NCBI GenBank assembly: GCA_034429215.1
Contig: DAOUGI010000102.1
Location: 1-20,119, forward strand
Source of the DNA: JAFGOG01 sp034429215
GTDB taxonomy: Bacteria; Chloroflexota; Anaerolineae; JAAYZQ01
DNA: 20,119 nucleotides
Reading direction: 5' to 3'
Shown: piece by piece, positions 1-7,481 of the stretch
How positions within the stretch are numbered: position 1 is the stretch's first letter
How the letters are laid out: the number at the start of each line of letters is the position of its first letter
Notes under the pieces: generated by a model
Seen by the model: the letters and a program-made list of their open reading frames with translations, nothing else
Databases searched by the model: none
Told to the model about the DNA's origin: nothing
Translations under genes and position numbers: made by a program

Positions 1-829
1 CCTGGCCGGCCGGCTGATCGCCTGGCGCAAGCGGCTGGAGATGGCCCCCGAGCGGATCCTGCCGGTGTTCGAGCTGGCCCGCCGCGAGACGCGGCGGCGC
101 ACCCGGGCGCTGTTCGACCTGCCCGAGGGGGAGGAGCTGACGCTGCAGGTGGTGAAGGATCAGCCGTGGGGGGCCTACAACTGGTACCTGGGCGGCTACC
201 GGTCGCGGATCGACATCAACACCGACCTGCCGGTGCGGGCCAGCTCGGCGGTCCCGCTGATGGCCCACGAGGCCTATGCCGGCCACCACACCGAGCACGC
301 CGTCAAAGAGGCGGCGCTGTACCGGGCCCAGGGCCGGGCCGAGCACTCGATCCAGCTCATGCTGGCCCCCGAGTGCCTGCTGTCGGAGGGGATCGCCGAC
401 AGCGCGCTGGGGGTGATCTGGGACCGGGCCGAGCGGGCCGCTTTCCTGGCCGGCGAGCTGTACCCGGCGGCCGGGGTGGCGGGGATCGACGTGGATCTCC
501 AGATGGAGATCGAGCGGGCGAGCGAGGGGCTGCGCAAGGTGAGCAACAACGCGGCGCTGCTGCTGCACCGCGACGGCCGGCCGCCCGCCGAGGTGCAGGG
601 CTACCTGGAGCGGTGGGGGCTGGCGACGCCGGAAGAGGCGGCCCACCTGCTGCGGTTCATCCAGACCCCGCTGTACCGCTCCTACGTTTTCAACTATGCC
701 CTGGGCAAGGAGCTGCTGGCCCCGCTCCTGCGCGGGCCCGACGCGGCGGCCAATTTCGGCCGGCTGCTGAGCGAGCCGCTCACCCCCAGCCAGGTGCGGC
801 GGTGGGTGGGAGAAATCAAGGAGGGATAA
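1..829 (+). CDS. DUF885-like metallopeptidase, 3' part (5' end outside window)
   Basis: The reading frame is open from base 2 with no stop, so the gene begins before the window; about 275 C-terminal residues are present. It carries HEAYAGHH (bases about 268-291), which resembles the HExxPGHH zinc-site motif of DUF885 proteins, a gluzincin-like family. LLSEGIAD, about 35 residues downstream, fits the glutamate that would be the third metal ligand. The rest is mostly helical with no membrane segment, so a cytoplasmic peptidase-like enzyme is likely; the substrate is unknown. The stop codon is one base before the next ATG, and its last codons (AAGGAGGGA) form that gene's ribosome binding site, so the two genes are translationally coupled. 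The family call is from motif recall and the catalytic role is inference. Confidence 0.72.
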   Translation, partial: LAGRLIAWRKRLEMAPERILPVFELARRETRRRTRALFDLPEGEELTLQVVKDQPWGAYNWYLGGYRSRIDINTDLPVRASSAVPLMAHEAYAGHHTEHAVKEAALYRAQGRAEHSIQLMLAPECLLSEGIADSALGVIWDRAERAAFLAGELYPAAGVAGIDVDLQMEIERASEGLRKVSNNAALLLHRDGRPPAEVQGYLERWGLATPEEAAHLLRFIQTPLYRSYVFNYALGKELLAPLLRGPDAAANFGRLLSEPLTPSQVRRWVGEIKEG

Positions 830-830
830 A

Positions 831-2750
831 ATGGATCACAGACGGACGACACGGTTGCTCACCCTTGCGGTGCTCGTCACGCTGCTTTTGGCAGCCGCAC
901 CCCCGGTCTATTCGCTCGCTCCGCCCGGGACAACTGCGGGCGGCGCCTGGACGCTCCGGTCCCCGGTCAGCCCGCCGGCCCGGTCCGCCTCGGCCATGAC
1001 CTGCCTGATCGGGGACAAGGTGCTCCTGTTTGGCGGGTCCACTGGCTATAATAACGGCGAGACCTGGCTGTATGATCCCAGCAACAATAGCTGGACGAAC
1101 AAGAACCCCGCCGCCGGCCCGTCGGCGCGCTACACCCATGCCATGGCCTGGATCGGCGATGACCAGGCGCTGCTGTTCGGCGGGTACGATGCCGGCGGCT
1201 GGAACGGCGAGACGTGGGTCTATGACCTGAGCGACAACACCTGGACGAACAAGAACCCCCCGGCCGGCCCGCCGGCCCGCTACGCCCATGCCATGGCCTA
1301 CCTGGGCGGCGACCAGGCGCTGTTGTTTGGCGGGGGCGATAGCAGCGGCTTTCTGGGCGATACCTGGGTCTATGACCTCAGCGCCAACACCTGGACGAAC
1401 AAGAACCCTCCGACCGCCCCATCGGCGCGAATGAACCATGCCATGGCCCCCATTGGCGGGGACCAGGTGCTCCTGTTTGGCGGGGCCACCGGCGGCTGGG
1501 ACGGCGAGACCTGGGTCTATGACCTCAGCGCCAACACCTGGACGAAGCAGATCCCCGCCGGCAGCCCGTCGGCGCGAGCCGGCCACGCCATGGCCTCGCT
1601 CGGTGGGGACCAGGCGCTCCTGTTCGGCGGGTACGACGGCTCTAACAGCGCCGAGACCTGGGTCTATGACCTCAGCGCCAACACCTGGACGAGCCAGTCC
1701 ACCGAGGACGACCCGCCCGCGCGGCAGATGCATTCCATGGCTTCGCTCGGCGGGGACCAGGCGCTGCTGTTTGGCGGGTTGGATGGCAGCAACTACCTCG
1801 GCGATGCCTGGGTCTATGACCTCAGCGACAACACCTGGACGACCCAAGCCCTGCCGACCGGCCGAGGCAGCACGGCCATGGCCTCGCTCGGCGGGGACAA
1901 GGTGCTCATGTTTGGCGGGTACGATACCGACGAGAATTGGTGGTACCTCGATCAGACCTGGGTCTATGACCTCAGCGCCAACACCTGGACGAACCAGGCT
2001 CCCGCCGGCAACCCGTCCGCACGCTTTGACCATGCCATGGCCTTCATAGGCGGGGACAAGGTGATCATGTACGGGGGGTGGGACGGCTGGATTAGCGATG
2101 CTATGTGGGTCTATGACCTCAGCGACAACGCCTGGACGGGCCCGAACCCCCCCGTCAAACCGGGCGTGCGACTGAATCATGCCATGGCCTCCCTTGGCGG
2201 GGACAAGGTGCTCCTGTTTGGCGGGGAGGACATCTCCTTCAACCCCAACGGTGAGACGTGGATCTATGACCTCAGCGACAACACCTGGACGAGCCTGACG
2301 CTCGCCGTCAAACCGTCTGCCCGGCAAGGCCACGCCATGACCTCCATCGGCGGGGACCAGGTGCTGCTGTTTGGCGGGCACGATGACAGCAGCGCGTTCG
2401 GCGATACCTGGGTCTATGACCTGAGCGACAACACCTGGACGAACAAGAACCCCGCCGTCGCCCCGGCCGCGCAAGCGAACCATGCCATGGCCTACCTGAG
2501 CGGCGACCAGGCGCTCCTGTTTGGCGGGGACGAGACCTGGGTCTATGACCTCAGCGAAAACACCTGGACGCAGCAGGCTGCCCCCGCCGGCCCGCCGGCC
2601 CGATCGGGCCACGCCATGGCCACCATCGGCCGGGACCAGGTGCTCCTGTTTGGCGGGCACGGGGACGGCGGCCCGCTCGGCGACACCTGGCTCGCGGCCG
2701 GGTTCTTTGGCTACCGGGTGTATCTGCCGGTGGTGACGCGCAACCACTGA
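831..2750 (+). CDS. Secreted kelch-repeat beta-propeller protein (12 repeats)
   Basis: A 639-residue protein. A basic N-terminus and hydrophobic stretch (residues about 8-28, ending PPVYS) form a Sec signal peptide. The body consists of 12 kelch units of about 50 residues, each following P-ARxxHAM, then GGDQxLLFGG, then WVYDLSxNTWT. Twelve units suit two six-bladed propellers, though that arrangement is inference. The C-terminus reads YRVYLPVVTRNH, a hydrophobic YLP tail with basic end that also occurs on the beta-helix protein at 14245-16422. The ATG follows a strong AAGGAGGGA site lying inside the end of the upstream gene. Kelch propellers usually bind proteins or carbohydrates; no catalytic residues are apparent. 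The repeats are also very similar at DNA level, which makes expansion or contraction by recombination plausible. A long antisense frame over the same bases is a shadow of the repeats. Confidence 0.88.
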   Translation: MDHRRTTRLLTLAVLVTLLLAAAPPVYSLAPPGTTAGGAWTLRSPVSPPARSASAMTCLIGDKVLLFGGSTGYNNGETWLYDPSNNSWTNKNPAAGPSARYTHAMAWIGDDQALLFGGYDAGGWNGETWVYDLSDNTWTNKNPPAGPPARYAHAMAYLGGDQALLFGGGDSSGFLGDTWVYDLSANTWTNKNPPTAPSARMNHAMAPIGGDQVLLFGGATGGWDGETWVYDLSANTWTKQIPAGSPSARAGHAMASLGGDQALLFGGYDGSNSAETWVYDLSANTWTSQSTEDDPPARQMHSMASLGGDQALLFGGLDGSNYLGDAWVYDLSDNTWTTQALPTGRGSTAMASLGGDKVLMFGGYDTDENWWYLDQTWVYDLSANTWTNQAPAGNPSARFDHAMAFIGGDKVIMYGGWDGWISDAMWVYDLSDNAWTGPNPPVKPGVRLNHAMASLGGDKVLLFGGEDISFNPNGETWIYDLSDNTWTSLTLAVKPSARQGHAMTSIGGDQVLLFGGHDDSSAFGDTWVYDLSDNTWTNKNPAVAPAAQANHAMAYLSGDQALLFGGDETWVYDLSENTWTQQAAPAGPPARSGHAMATIGRDQVLLFGGHGDGGPLGDTWLAAGFFGYRVYLPVVTRNH

Positions 2751-2784
2751 AGCGGTTATATCCCCGGCGGGGTTGGTTGTCAAC

Positions 2785-2818
2785 AAAAAAGCGAGGAGGC
2801 CGATTCCGGCCTCCTCGC
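2785..2818 (-). terminator. Intrinsic terminator of corA
   Basis: A perfect 12-bp GC-rich stem (2791-2802 with 2807-2818) has a 4-base loop. On the minus strand it is followed directly by six T residues (A tract at 2785-2790). It lies 29 bases after the corA stop codon. On the plus strand no T tract follows, so it acts on corA, although the stem could also slow readthrough from the kelch gene. Confidence 0.88.
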
Positions 2819-2846
2819 CATTTGGTACAGGGGCCGGCCGCCCCGG

Positions 2847-3773
2847 CTATAGCCAATCCTTCCTCCAGAACAGCACCCCCACGGCGGCGCACACCGCGAT
2901 CGCCGCGCCGACGACGAGCGCAAAGGCCCACTGCCACCCGTCGAGGGGCAACCGGACGTTCATCCCGAAAAAGCTGGCGATCATCGTCGGCAGGCTCAGG
3001 ATGATGGTGACCGACGCCAGGAACTTCATCACCCCGTTCAGGTTGTTGGAGATGATCGAGGCAAAGGTGTCCATCATCTGGCTGAGGATGTTGCTGGAGA
3101 TGTTGGTCATTTCGATGGCCTGCTCGACCTCGGTGAGCACGTCCTCCAGCAGGTCCAGGTCCTCCGGGAACCGCTGGAAGGTCTGGTTCTTGTGCAGGTG
3201 GCGCAGGATCAGCTCGTCGGATTTGAGCGCGGTGGTAAAGTAGACCAGGCTTTTCTGGTATTTGAGCAGCTCTAAAAGCTCGCGGTTCCGCTGGGCGTGC
3301 TGCAGGCGGTCTTCGAGCATTTCCACGGTGCTGTCGATCTTGTTCAGGTCCTGGAGGTAAAGGTTGGCGGTGATGCGCAGGACGCGCAGGATGAACCGGT
3401 TGCGCTTGGCGGTGGACAGCTCGCGGGCGGCGTACAGGGCCTGGATCACGCTGGTCTGGACCTTGGACACGGTGGCGACGAACCAGTCGGTCACGACCAT
3501 CCCCAGGGGCACGGTGACGTAGGGCACGTCGGCCGCCTCGCCCTCGAACCTGGGCACGCGCAGGACGATGAGGGTGGCCCCGTTTTCCTTTTCGGTTCGC
3601 GCCCGCTCGTCCATGTCCAGGGGGTAGGTGATAAAGTCCCGAGGAATGTTTAGCGTTTGCTCGAGATGGGTAACCTCTTCCGGGGTAGGATCCACGACGT
3701 CGATCCAGCACCCGCCGCAGGGCTGGGCGATGGTCTCGAGACCCAGTTCTGTGCCTTTGTACACGGTGATCAT
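2847..3773 (-). CDS. corA: CorA family Mg2+/Co2+ transporter
   Basis: A 308-residue protein of typical CorA length. The N-terminal two thirds is the soluble, acidic alpha/beta and long-helix domain that sits in the cytoplasm and senses Mg2+ in the pentamer. Two C-terminal membrane helices follow: about 255-277, ending in the signature GMNV (the GMN selectivity motif), and about 282-303. The C-terminus FWRKDWL is the usual basic tail. The start ATG has a good GGAGGG site about 8 bases upstream. The gene is transcribed alone, from a strong promoter near 4113-4141, with a leader of about 330 nt and its own terminator. CorA proteins mediate Mg2+ influx; some carry Co2+ or Ni2+. Which ion is moved here cannot be told from sequence. 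Confidence 0.92.
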   Translation of the reverse strand: MITVYKGTELGLETIAQPCGGCWIDVVDPTPEEVTHLEQTLNIPRDFITYPLDMDERARTEKENGATLIVLRVPRFEGEAADVPYVTVPLGMVVTDWFVATVSKVQTSVIQALYAARELSTAKRNRFILRVLRITANLYLQDLNKIDSTVEMLEDRLQHAQRNRELLELLKYQKSLVYFTTALKSDELILRHLHKNQTFQRFPEDLDLLEDVLTEVEQAIEMTNISSNILSQMMDTFASIISNNLNGVMKFLASVTIILSLPTMIASFFGMNVRLPLDGWQWAFALVVGAAIAVCAAVGVLFWRKDWL

Positions 3774-4106
3774 GAGCTTCCCTCCAACTAGAGATCTGGA
3801 TCAGGCGCAACGCACCAACGGCAGGTGCGTCGCACCGAAAGCGGAACGCACCCAGACTGGAATGTCCAGCGCACGGGTGGCCACTATTGCACCTCCGAGA
3901 ATCGGTTCCCCGGAGGCTTGGTTGGATGGGAAGTGTCTGCCTTCCGGGGGGCTAGGCTATTCGGTTGGCAGGTGAAAGACGGGACCCGAGTCCCAAGCTA
4001 CGTTGGGGTGACCCGTCTTCCGGTTGAATTTCGTCCATCTTCCTCTGGATAAATCTGTCTGCGGCGAATACGAGCGAGGCCAATTGCCTCGAGCGCCGCC
4101 GCAGCA
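3774..4106 (-). promoter_or_regulatory. Long structured 5' leader of corA, candidate cis-regulatory RNA
   Basis: This stretch without a gene is the predicted untranslated leader. In transcript order I see these hairpins: 4060-4066 with 4097-4103, enclosing 4075-4080 with 4086-4091; 3976-3983 with 4012-4019, enclosing 3992-3996 with 4003-4007; 3929-3933 with 3941-3945; 3892-3897 with 3911-3916; and 3857-3861 with 3865-3869. Near the start codon the segment 3824-3830 can pair perfectly (7 bp) either with 3846-3852 or with 3810-3816, giving two mutually exclusive hairpins. I compared it by eye with M-box, ydaO and NiCo riboswitch consensus and found no convincing match. Regulation by Mg2+ is therefore inference from the gene alone. 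Confidence 0.5.
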
Positions 4107-4112
4107 GCAGGC

Positions 4113-4141
4113 ATTCTAGCACCGTGAATAATGGCTGTCAA
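4113..4141 (-). promoter_or_regulatory. Sigma70-type promoter of corA
   Basis: On the minus strand a perfect -35 TTGACA (4136-4141) is followed by a 17-base spacer and -10 TAGAAT (4113-4118), five of six matches. Transcription should start near 4106, about 330 nt before the corA ATG. Confidence 0.72.
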
Positions 4142-4155
4142 ACTGTGGATGGGCT

Positions 4156-4191
4156 GCGGCTGGGGCCAGGCCCTGTCAGGTTGTGAGCCGC
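4156..4191 (-). other. Hairpin downstream of phoU
   Basis: A 6-bp outer stem (4156-4161 with 4186-4191) encloses GGGCC/GGCCC (4163-4167 with 4169-4173). It begins 13 bases after the phoU stop codon and could mark the end of the pst operon mRNA. There is no U tract on either strand, so it is not a classical intrinsic terminator. Confidence 0.35.
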
Positions 4192-4203
4192 TTGCTCGAT
4201 TTG

Positions 4204-4887
4204 TCACGCCAGGCTTTCAGGGCCCGCGTCGTCCACGTCCAGCTCGTGCATCTCGCCGGTGACGGTATAGACCACCCGCTCGCAGATGTTGATCACCCGG
4301 TCGGCGGTCCGCTCCAGGTTGTGGGCGGCCCACAGCAGGTAGGTGGCCTGCTCGAGGGCGCCGGCGTCGGAGATGATGCAGGACAGCAGATCGCGAAAGA
4401 CCTGGTTGTACAGGGCGTCTATCTCGTCGTCCCGGCGGGGGATGGCCCGGGCCAGGGTCACGTCCTTGTGGACAAAGGCGTCCAGCGCCTGGCGGAGCAT
4501 GGCGCAGGACTGGCAGGCCATGACCGGCAGGTCGACGATCGGCTTGATCAGCGGCTTGCCGCCGATCGCCAGGGTGATGCGGGCGATCCCCTTGGCATAG
4601 TCGCCGATCCGCTCCAGCTCGGTGATGATCTCCAGGATGGCGGCCAGCAGCCGCATGTCGCCGGCCATCGGCTGCTGGGTGGCGATCAGGGCGATCGTCT
4701 CGGCTTCGAGGGCATAGCGCCGCTCGTTGATCAGCCGGTCGGCGGCGACCAGATGCCTTGCCCCGGCCAGGTCCTGCTGTTTGAGCAGCTCCACCGACCG
4801 GACGAGGGCCTGTTCCACCAGGCTGCCGAGCTCGAGCACCTCGTCTTGCAGGCGCTGCAGCTCCTGGTCAAACTTGTGACGCAGCAT
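4204..4887 (-). CDS. phoU: Phosphate transport regulator PhoU
   Basis: A 227-residue, all-helical protein of standard PhoU length. The two tandem three-helix domains each carry the E-xxx-D metal-binding signature: LERIGDYAKG (E92, D96) and LERTADRVINI (E192, D196). PhoU binds the Pst transporter and the PhoR kinase and keeps the Pho regulon off when phosphate is ample. It is the last gene of the pst cluster. Its ATG lies inside the end of arsC (20-base overlap, different frame) and has a strong AAGGAGG site, so it is cotranslated with arsC. Confidence 0.94.
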   Translation of the reverse strand: MLRHKFDQELQRLQDEVLELGSLVEQALVRSVELLKQQDLAGARHLVAADRLINERRYALEAETIALIATQQPMAGDMRLLAAILEIITELERIGDYAKGIARITLAIGGKPLIKPIVDLPVMACQSCAMLRQALDAFVHKDVTLARAIPRRDDEIDALYNQVFRDLLSCIISDAGALEQATYLLWAAHNLERTADRVINICERVVYTVTGEMHELDVDDAGPESLA

Positions 4888-5335
4888 CTTTGCCTCCTTG
4901 GCCAGGGGTAACCCCTTGTTCCTGTAGCCAGGCCTGGATCCGGCGGTCGATCTCGTCTCGCACCTGGCGGAATTTGTCCACGATCTGGGCGCGGGTGCCG
5001 GCGAACTCTGCCGGGTCGTCGAACGTCCAGTGTAGCCGCCGGCCCATGCCGGGAAAGACCGCCGGGCAGCTTTTATCGGCCTGGGCGCAGACCGTAATCA
5101 CGTAACCAAAGTGCGCTTTGCCCATGTACTCACTCAGGTGCTTCGACCGCTGTCCGTTCAGGCTGATCCCTGCCTCGTCCATGACCAGCCGGGTGTAGCG
5201 ATGGATCTCCCTGGGCTCCAGTCCGGCGCTGAACGCCTCGAACCGGTCGCCGCCATATTTCCGCAGCAAGGCCTCGGCCATCTGGCTGCGCGCCGAGTTG
5301 CCGGTGCACAGGAATAGAACCTTGACTTTGTTCAT
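4868..5335 (-). CDS. arsC: Arsenate reductase, thioredoxin-coupled (low-molecular-weight phosphatase fold)
   Basis: A 155-residue cytoplasmic protein. The N-terminal P-loop CTGNSARSQMAEALL has the C-x5-R catalytic signature (C10, R16) of LMW tyrosine phosphatases and ArsC. Two further cysteines, C83 and C90 (VCAQADKSCP), followed by WTFDDP, match the redox relay (C82/C89) and catalytic aspartate of the pI258-type, thioredoxin-linked arsenate reductases; plain phosphatases lack this pair. The ATG at 5335 is preceded by GAGGGGG. The gene lies 14 bases after pstB and overlaps phoU, so it is embedded in the phosphate operon. The likely role is reduction of arsenate that enters through Pst. No arsenite exporter or ArsR regulator is seen in the window. 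A phosphatase role is less likely but not excluded. Confidence 0.86.
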   Translation of the reverse strand: MNKVKVLFLCTGNSARSQMAEALLRKYGGDRFEAFSAGLEPREIHRYTRLVMDEAGISLNGQRSKHLSEYMGKAHFGYVITVCAQADKSCPAVFPGMGRRLHWTFDDPAEFAGTRAQIVDKFRQVRDEIDRRIQAWLQEQGVTPGQGGKDAASQV

Positions 5336-5349
5336 GACCAATTCCCCCT

Positions 5350-6195
5350 CTAGCCAAACCTTCCGGTGATATAGTCCTCGGTCCGCTTGTCGTGCGGCGT
5401 AGTAAAGAGATGGGTCGTCGGCCCATATTCGATCAGCGTCCCGGCCCGCTCCTGGTCGATCATGAAAAAGGCGGTGTGATCCGACACGCGGGCGGCCTGC
5501 TGCATGTTGTGGGTGACGATGATGATGGTGTAATCGCGGGCCAGCTCGCGCATCAGGTCCTCGATCTTGAGGGTGGCGATCGGGTCCAGCGCCGAGCAGG
5601 GCTCGTCCATCAGGATGATCTCGGGCTTGACGGCGATGACCCGGGCGATGCACAGCCGCTGCTGCTGCCCGCCCGACAGGGCCAGGGCGCTCTCCGGCAG
5701 CTTGTCGTGGACCTCGTCCCACAGCGCGGCCTGGCGCAGCGACCGCTCCACCAGGTCGTCCATGTTGCCCCGGTAGCCGTTGATCCGCGCTCCCCAGGCC
5801 ACGTTCTCATAGATCGTCTTGGGGAAGGGGTTGGGCTTTTGAAAGACCATGCCGATCCGCCGCCGGACCTCGACGGGGTCGACGTCGGGGGCGTAGACGT
5901 TCTGGCCGTGGAGGAGCACCTGGCCTTCGATCCGGGCGGCGGGGATCAGGTCGTTCATCCGGTTAAAGGCGCGCAGGACGGTGCTCTTGCCGCAGCCCGA
6001 CGGACCGATCAGGGCGGTGATCTGGCGGCGGCGGACCGGCAGGCTGATCTCCTTGATCGCCCGAAAACCGCCATAGTAGACGCTCAGGTCGCGCGTCTCG
6101 ATGGCATAGTCGCCGTCGTGCCCCACCTCTGCCGTTGGAGCTGCTGCCAAATGGGGCTGGGCAGTGACGCGAACCAGTTGTGTGTCGGTGCTCAT
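5350..6195 (-). CDS. pstB: Phosphate ABC transporter ATP-binding protein PstB
   Basis: A 281-residue ABC ATPase. Walker A GPSGCGKST (64-72), Q-loop GMVFQKPNPFP (Q119), signature LSGGQQQR (173-180), Walker B IILMDEP (193-199) and switch histidine H229 are all intact. The VFQKPNPFP segment and the C-terminal end TEDYITGRFG are typical of PstB. I chose the ATG at 6195, two bases after the pstA stop, because a GAGGTG site precedes it; an in-frame GTG nine bases upstream is an alternative. An N-terminal extension of about 30 residues before the usual start is slightly longer than in E. coli PstB. The protein powers PstCA on the cytoplasmic face. Confidence 0.96.
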   Translation of the reverse strand: MSTDTQLVRVTAQPHLAAAPTAEVGHDGDYAIETRDLSVYYGGFRAIKEISLPVRRRQITALIGPSGCGKSTVLRAFNRMNDLIPAARIEGQVLLHGQNVYAPDVDPVEVRRRIGMVFQKPNPFPKTIYENVAWGARINGYRGNMDDLVERSLRQAALWDEVHDKLPESALALSGGQQQRLCIARVIAVKPEIILMDEPCSALDPIATLKIEDLMRELARDYTIIIVTHNMQQAARVSDHTAFFMIDQERAGTLIEYGPTTHLFTTPHDKRTEDYITGRFG

Positions 6196-6197
6196 GA

Positions 6198-7481
6198 TTA
6201 CCACCTCTTGCTGTAGCGGTTGCGCAGCAATATAGCCGCGGCATTGAGCGACAGGAGCATTGCCAGGAGGACAACGATCGCCGCCGCAGCCAGGTTGCGA
6301 AACTCATCCTGCGGCCGCGACGTCCACTGGTAGATCTGGGCGGGCAGGGTGGTGAACTTGGAGAAAGGGCCGTTGGGATCGGCCACGATGTAGGTTGATA
6401 CCCCGACCACCACCAGGGGCGCCGTCTCGCCGACCGCCCGCGAGATGGCCAGGATCGTGCCGGTCAGGATGCCGGGCAGGGCATTGGGCAGGACATGGTG
6501 CCAGATCGTCTGCCACTTGGTGGCCCCCAGCCCGTAGCTGGCCTGGCGCAGCGAGTTGGGCACGGCCCGGATCGCCTCCTGGGCATTGATGATCAACAGC
6601 GGCAGGATCAACAGCGCCAGGGTCAGCCCGGCCGACAGGATGGTCCGCCCGTTGGCCGTGGTTGGATCGGCCAGCCCAAACAGCGTGCCGCTGGTCAGCG
6701 GCTCCAGCATCCGGACAAAGATGGCCAGGCCCAACATGCCATAGATGATCGACGGCACCCCGGCCAGGTTGTTGATGTTGGTTTGGATGATGCGGTTGAT
6801 CCAGTTGTTGCGGGTGTACTCTTCCAGGTAGATGGCCGCGCCCACCCCCACCGGGAAGGCGATCAGGATGGTGATCACGATCGTCCACAGCGAGCCCAGG
6901 ATCGCCGTCCGCACCCCGGCCAGCTCGGGCCGGCTCGACTGCGGGTTCTGGAGAAAGCCGGCATTCAGCCAGCTCCTGAACTGGAGGCTGGCGTTGGGAT
7001 AATTGGCGGCCGCCTCTGCCTCGATGGCCTTGCGGTTCAGCAGCGATTCGGTCAGCGGCCAACTGGCCACGATCTTGGGCTCGACTACCCGGCCCAGCAC
7101 CAACTGATAGACCTCCTCTCGGCTGCGCTCGGCAAACGGCTTTTCGCTCTCCAGCCGGCGCATCGTCCCCGCCGGCAGGCGCCCTTCCAGGATGGCCAGC
7201 AACTGCTCCTTGGTCTGGTCGTGCACCGGGACGCCGCCGTCCGCCAGGCTGGCCGGGTCCACCTGGTTTTCGACCGCCACCAGCCCGATCGATTCGATGA
7301 CGACGGTATACAACAGGGCCATCAAGGCGATGATGCCGATCACCGTCGATGCCTGGAAGGCGATGCGCCAGGCCCGCCCGGTGCGGTGCCGCCGTCCCAG
7401 GTTGCTTTCGAACCGTTCCTCGTCGATCCCAGCGGCCTGCCGTCTCCGCCGGGCTCGCAGCTCTGCCAGGGGATCGCTCAT
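6198..7481 (-). CDS. pstA: Phosphate ABC transporter permease PstA, with large extracytoplasmic insertion
   Basis: A 427-residue inner-membrane permease, well above the usual length of about 280-300. A basic cytoplasmic N-terminus (1-40) is followed by helix 1 (about 41-66) and then an unusual soluble segment of about 125 residues (67-190), rich in charged residues, before the conserved permease core (193-420). The core has the coupling (EAA) loop at about 302-338 (EAIRAVPNSL...GLGATKWQ), which docks on PstB, and GTILAISRAVGETAPL, a strong PstA hallmark. The start ATG overlaps the pstC stop (ATGA), so translation is coupled. The inserted segment is predicted to face outside, where it could meet the PstS lipoprotein; that is inference. 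Confidence 0.93.
   Translation of the reverse strand: MSDPLAELRARRRRQAAGIDEERFESNLGRRHRTGRAWRIAFQASTVIGIIALMALLYTVVIESIGLVAVENQVDPASLADGGVPVHDQTKEQLLAILEGRLPAGTMRRLESEKPFAERSREEVYQLVLGRVVEPKIVASWPLTESLLNRKAIEAEAAANYPNASLQFRSWLNAGFLQNPQSSRPELAGVRTAILGSLWTIVITILIAFPVGVGAAIYLEEYTRNNWINRIIQTNINNLAGVPSIIYGMLGLAIFVRMLEPLTSGTLFGLADPTTANGRTILSAGLTLALLILPLLIINAQEAIRAVPNSLRQASYGLGATKWQTIWHHVLPNALPGILTGTILAISRAVGETAPLVVVGVSTYIVADPNGPFSKFTTLPAQIYQWTSRPQDEFRNLAAAAIVVLLAMLLSLNAAAILLRNRYSKRW

Noticed and set aside
831..2750. Regularly spaced near-identical DNA repeats suggesting a CRISPR-like array
   Set aside because: The period is about 150 bases and the repeats are in frame, encoding kelch blades; there are no unique spacers or cas genes.
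816..2786. 656-residue open frame antisense to the kelch gene
   Set aside because: It is a mirror of the kelch DNA repeats in GC-rich sequence; it lacks a ribosome site and matches no family. The plus-strand protein has a signal peptide and canonical kelch motifs.
3850..4020. Fragments like the ydaO (c-di-AMP) riboswitch, GGGGAACC and GGAGGTGCAAT on the minus strand or GGGACCC and GGGGTGA on the plus strand
   Set aside because: The strongly conserved 3' segment with GACAGCUAAC is missing on both strands, and no plus-strand gene follows.
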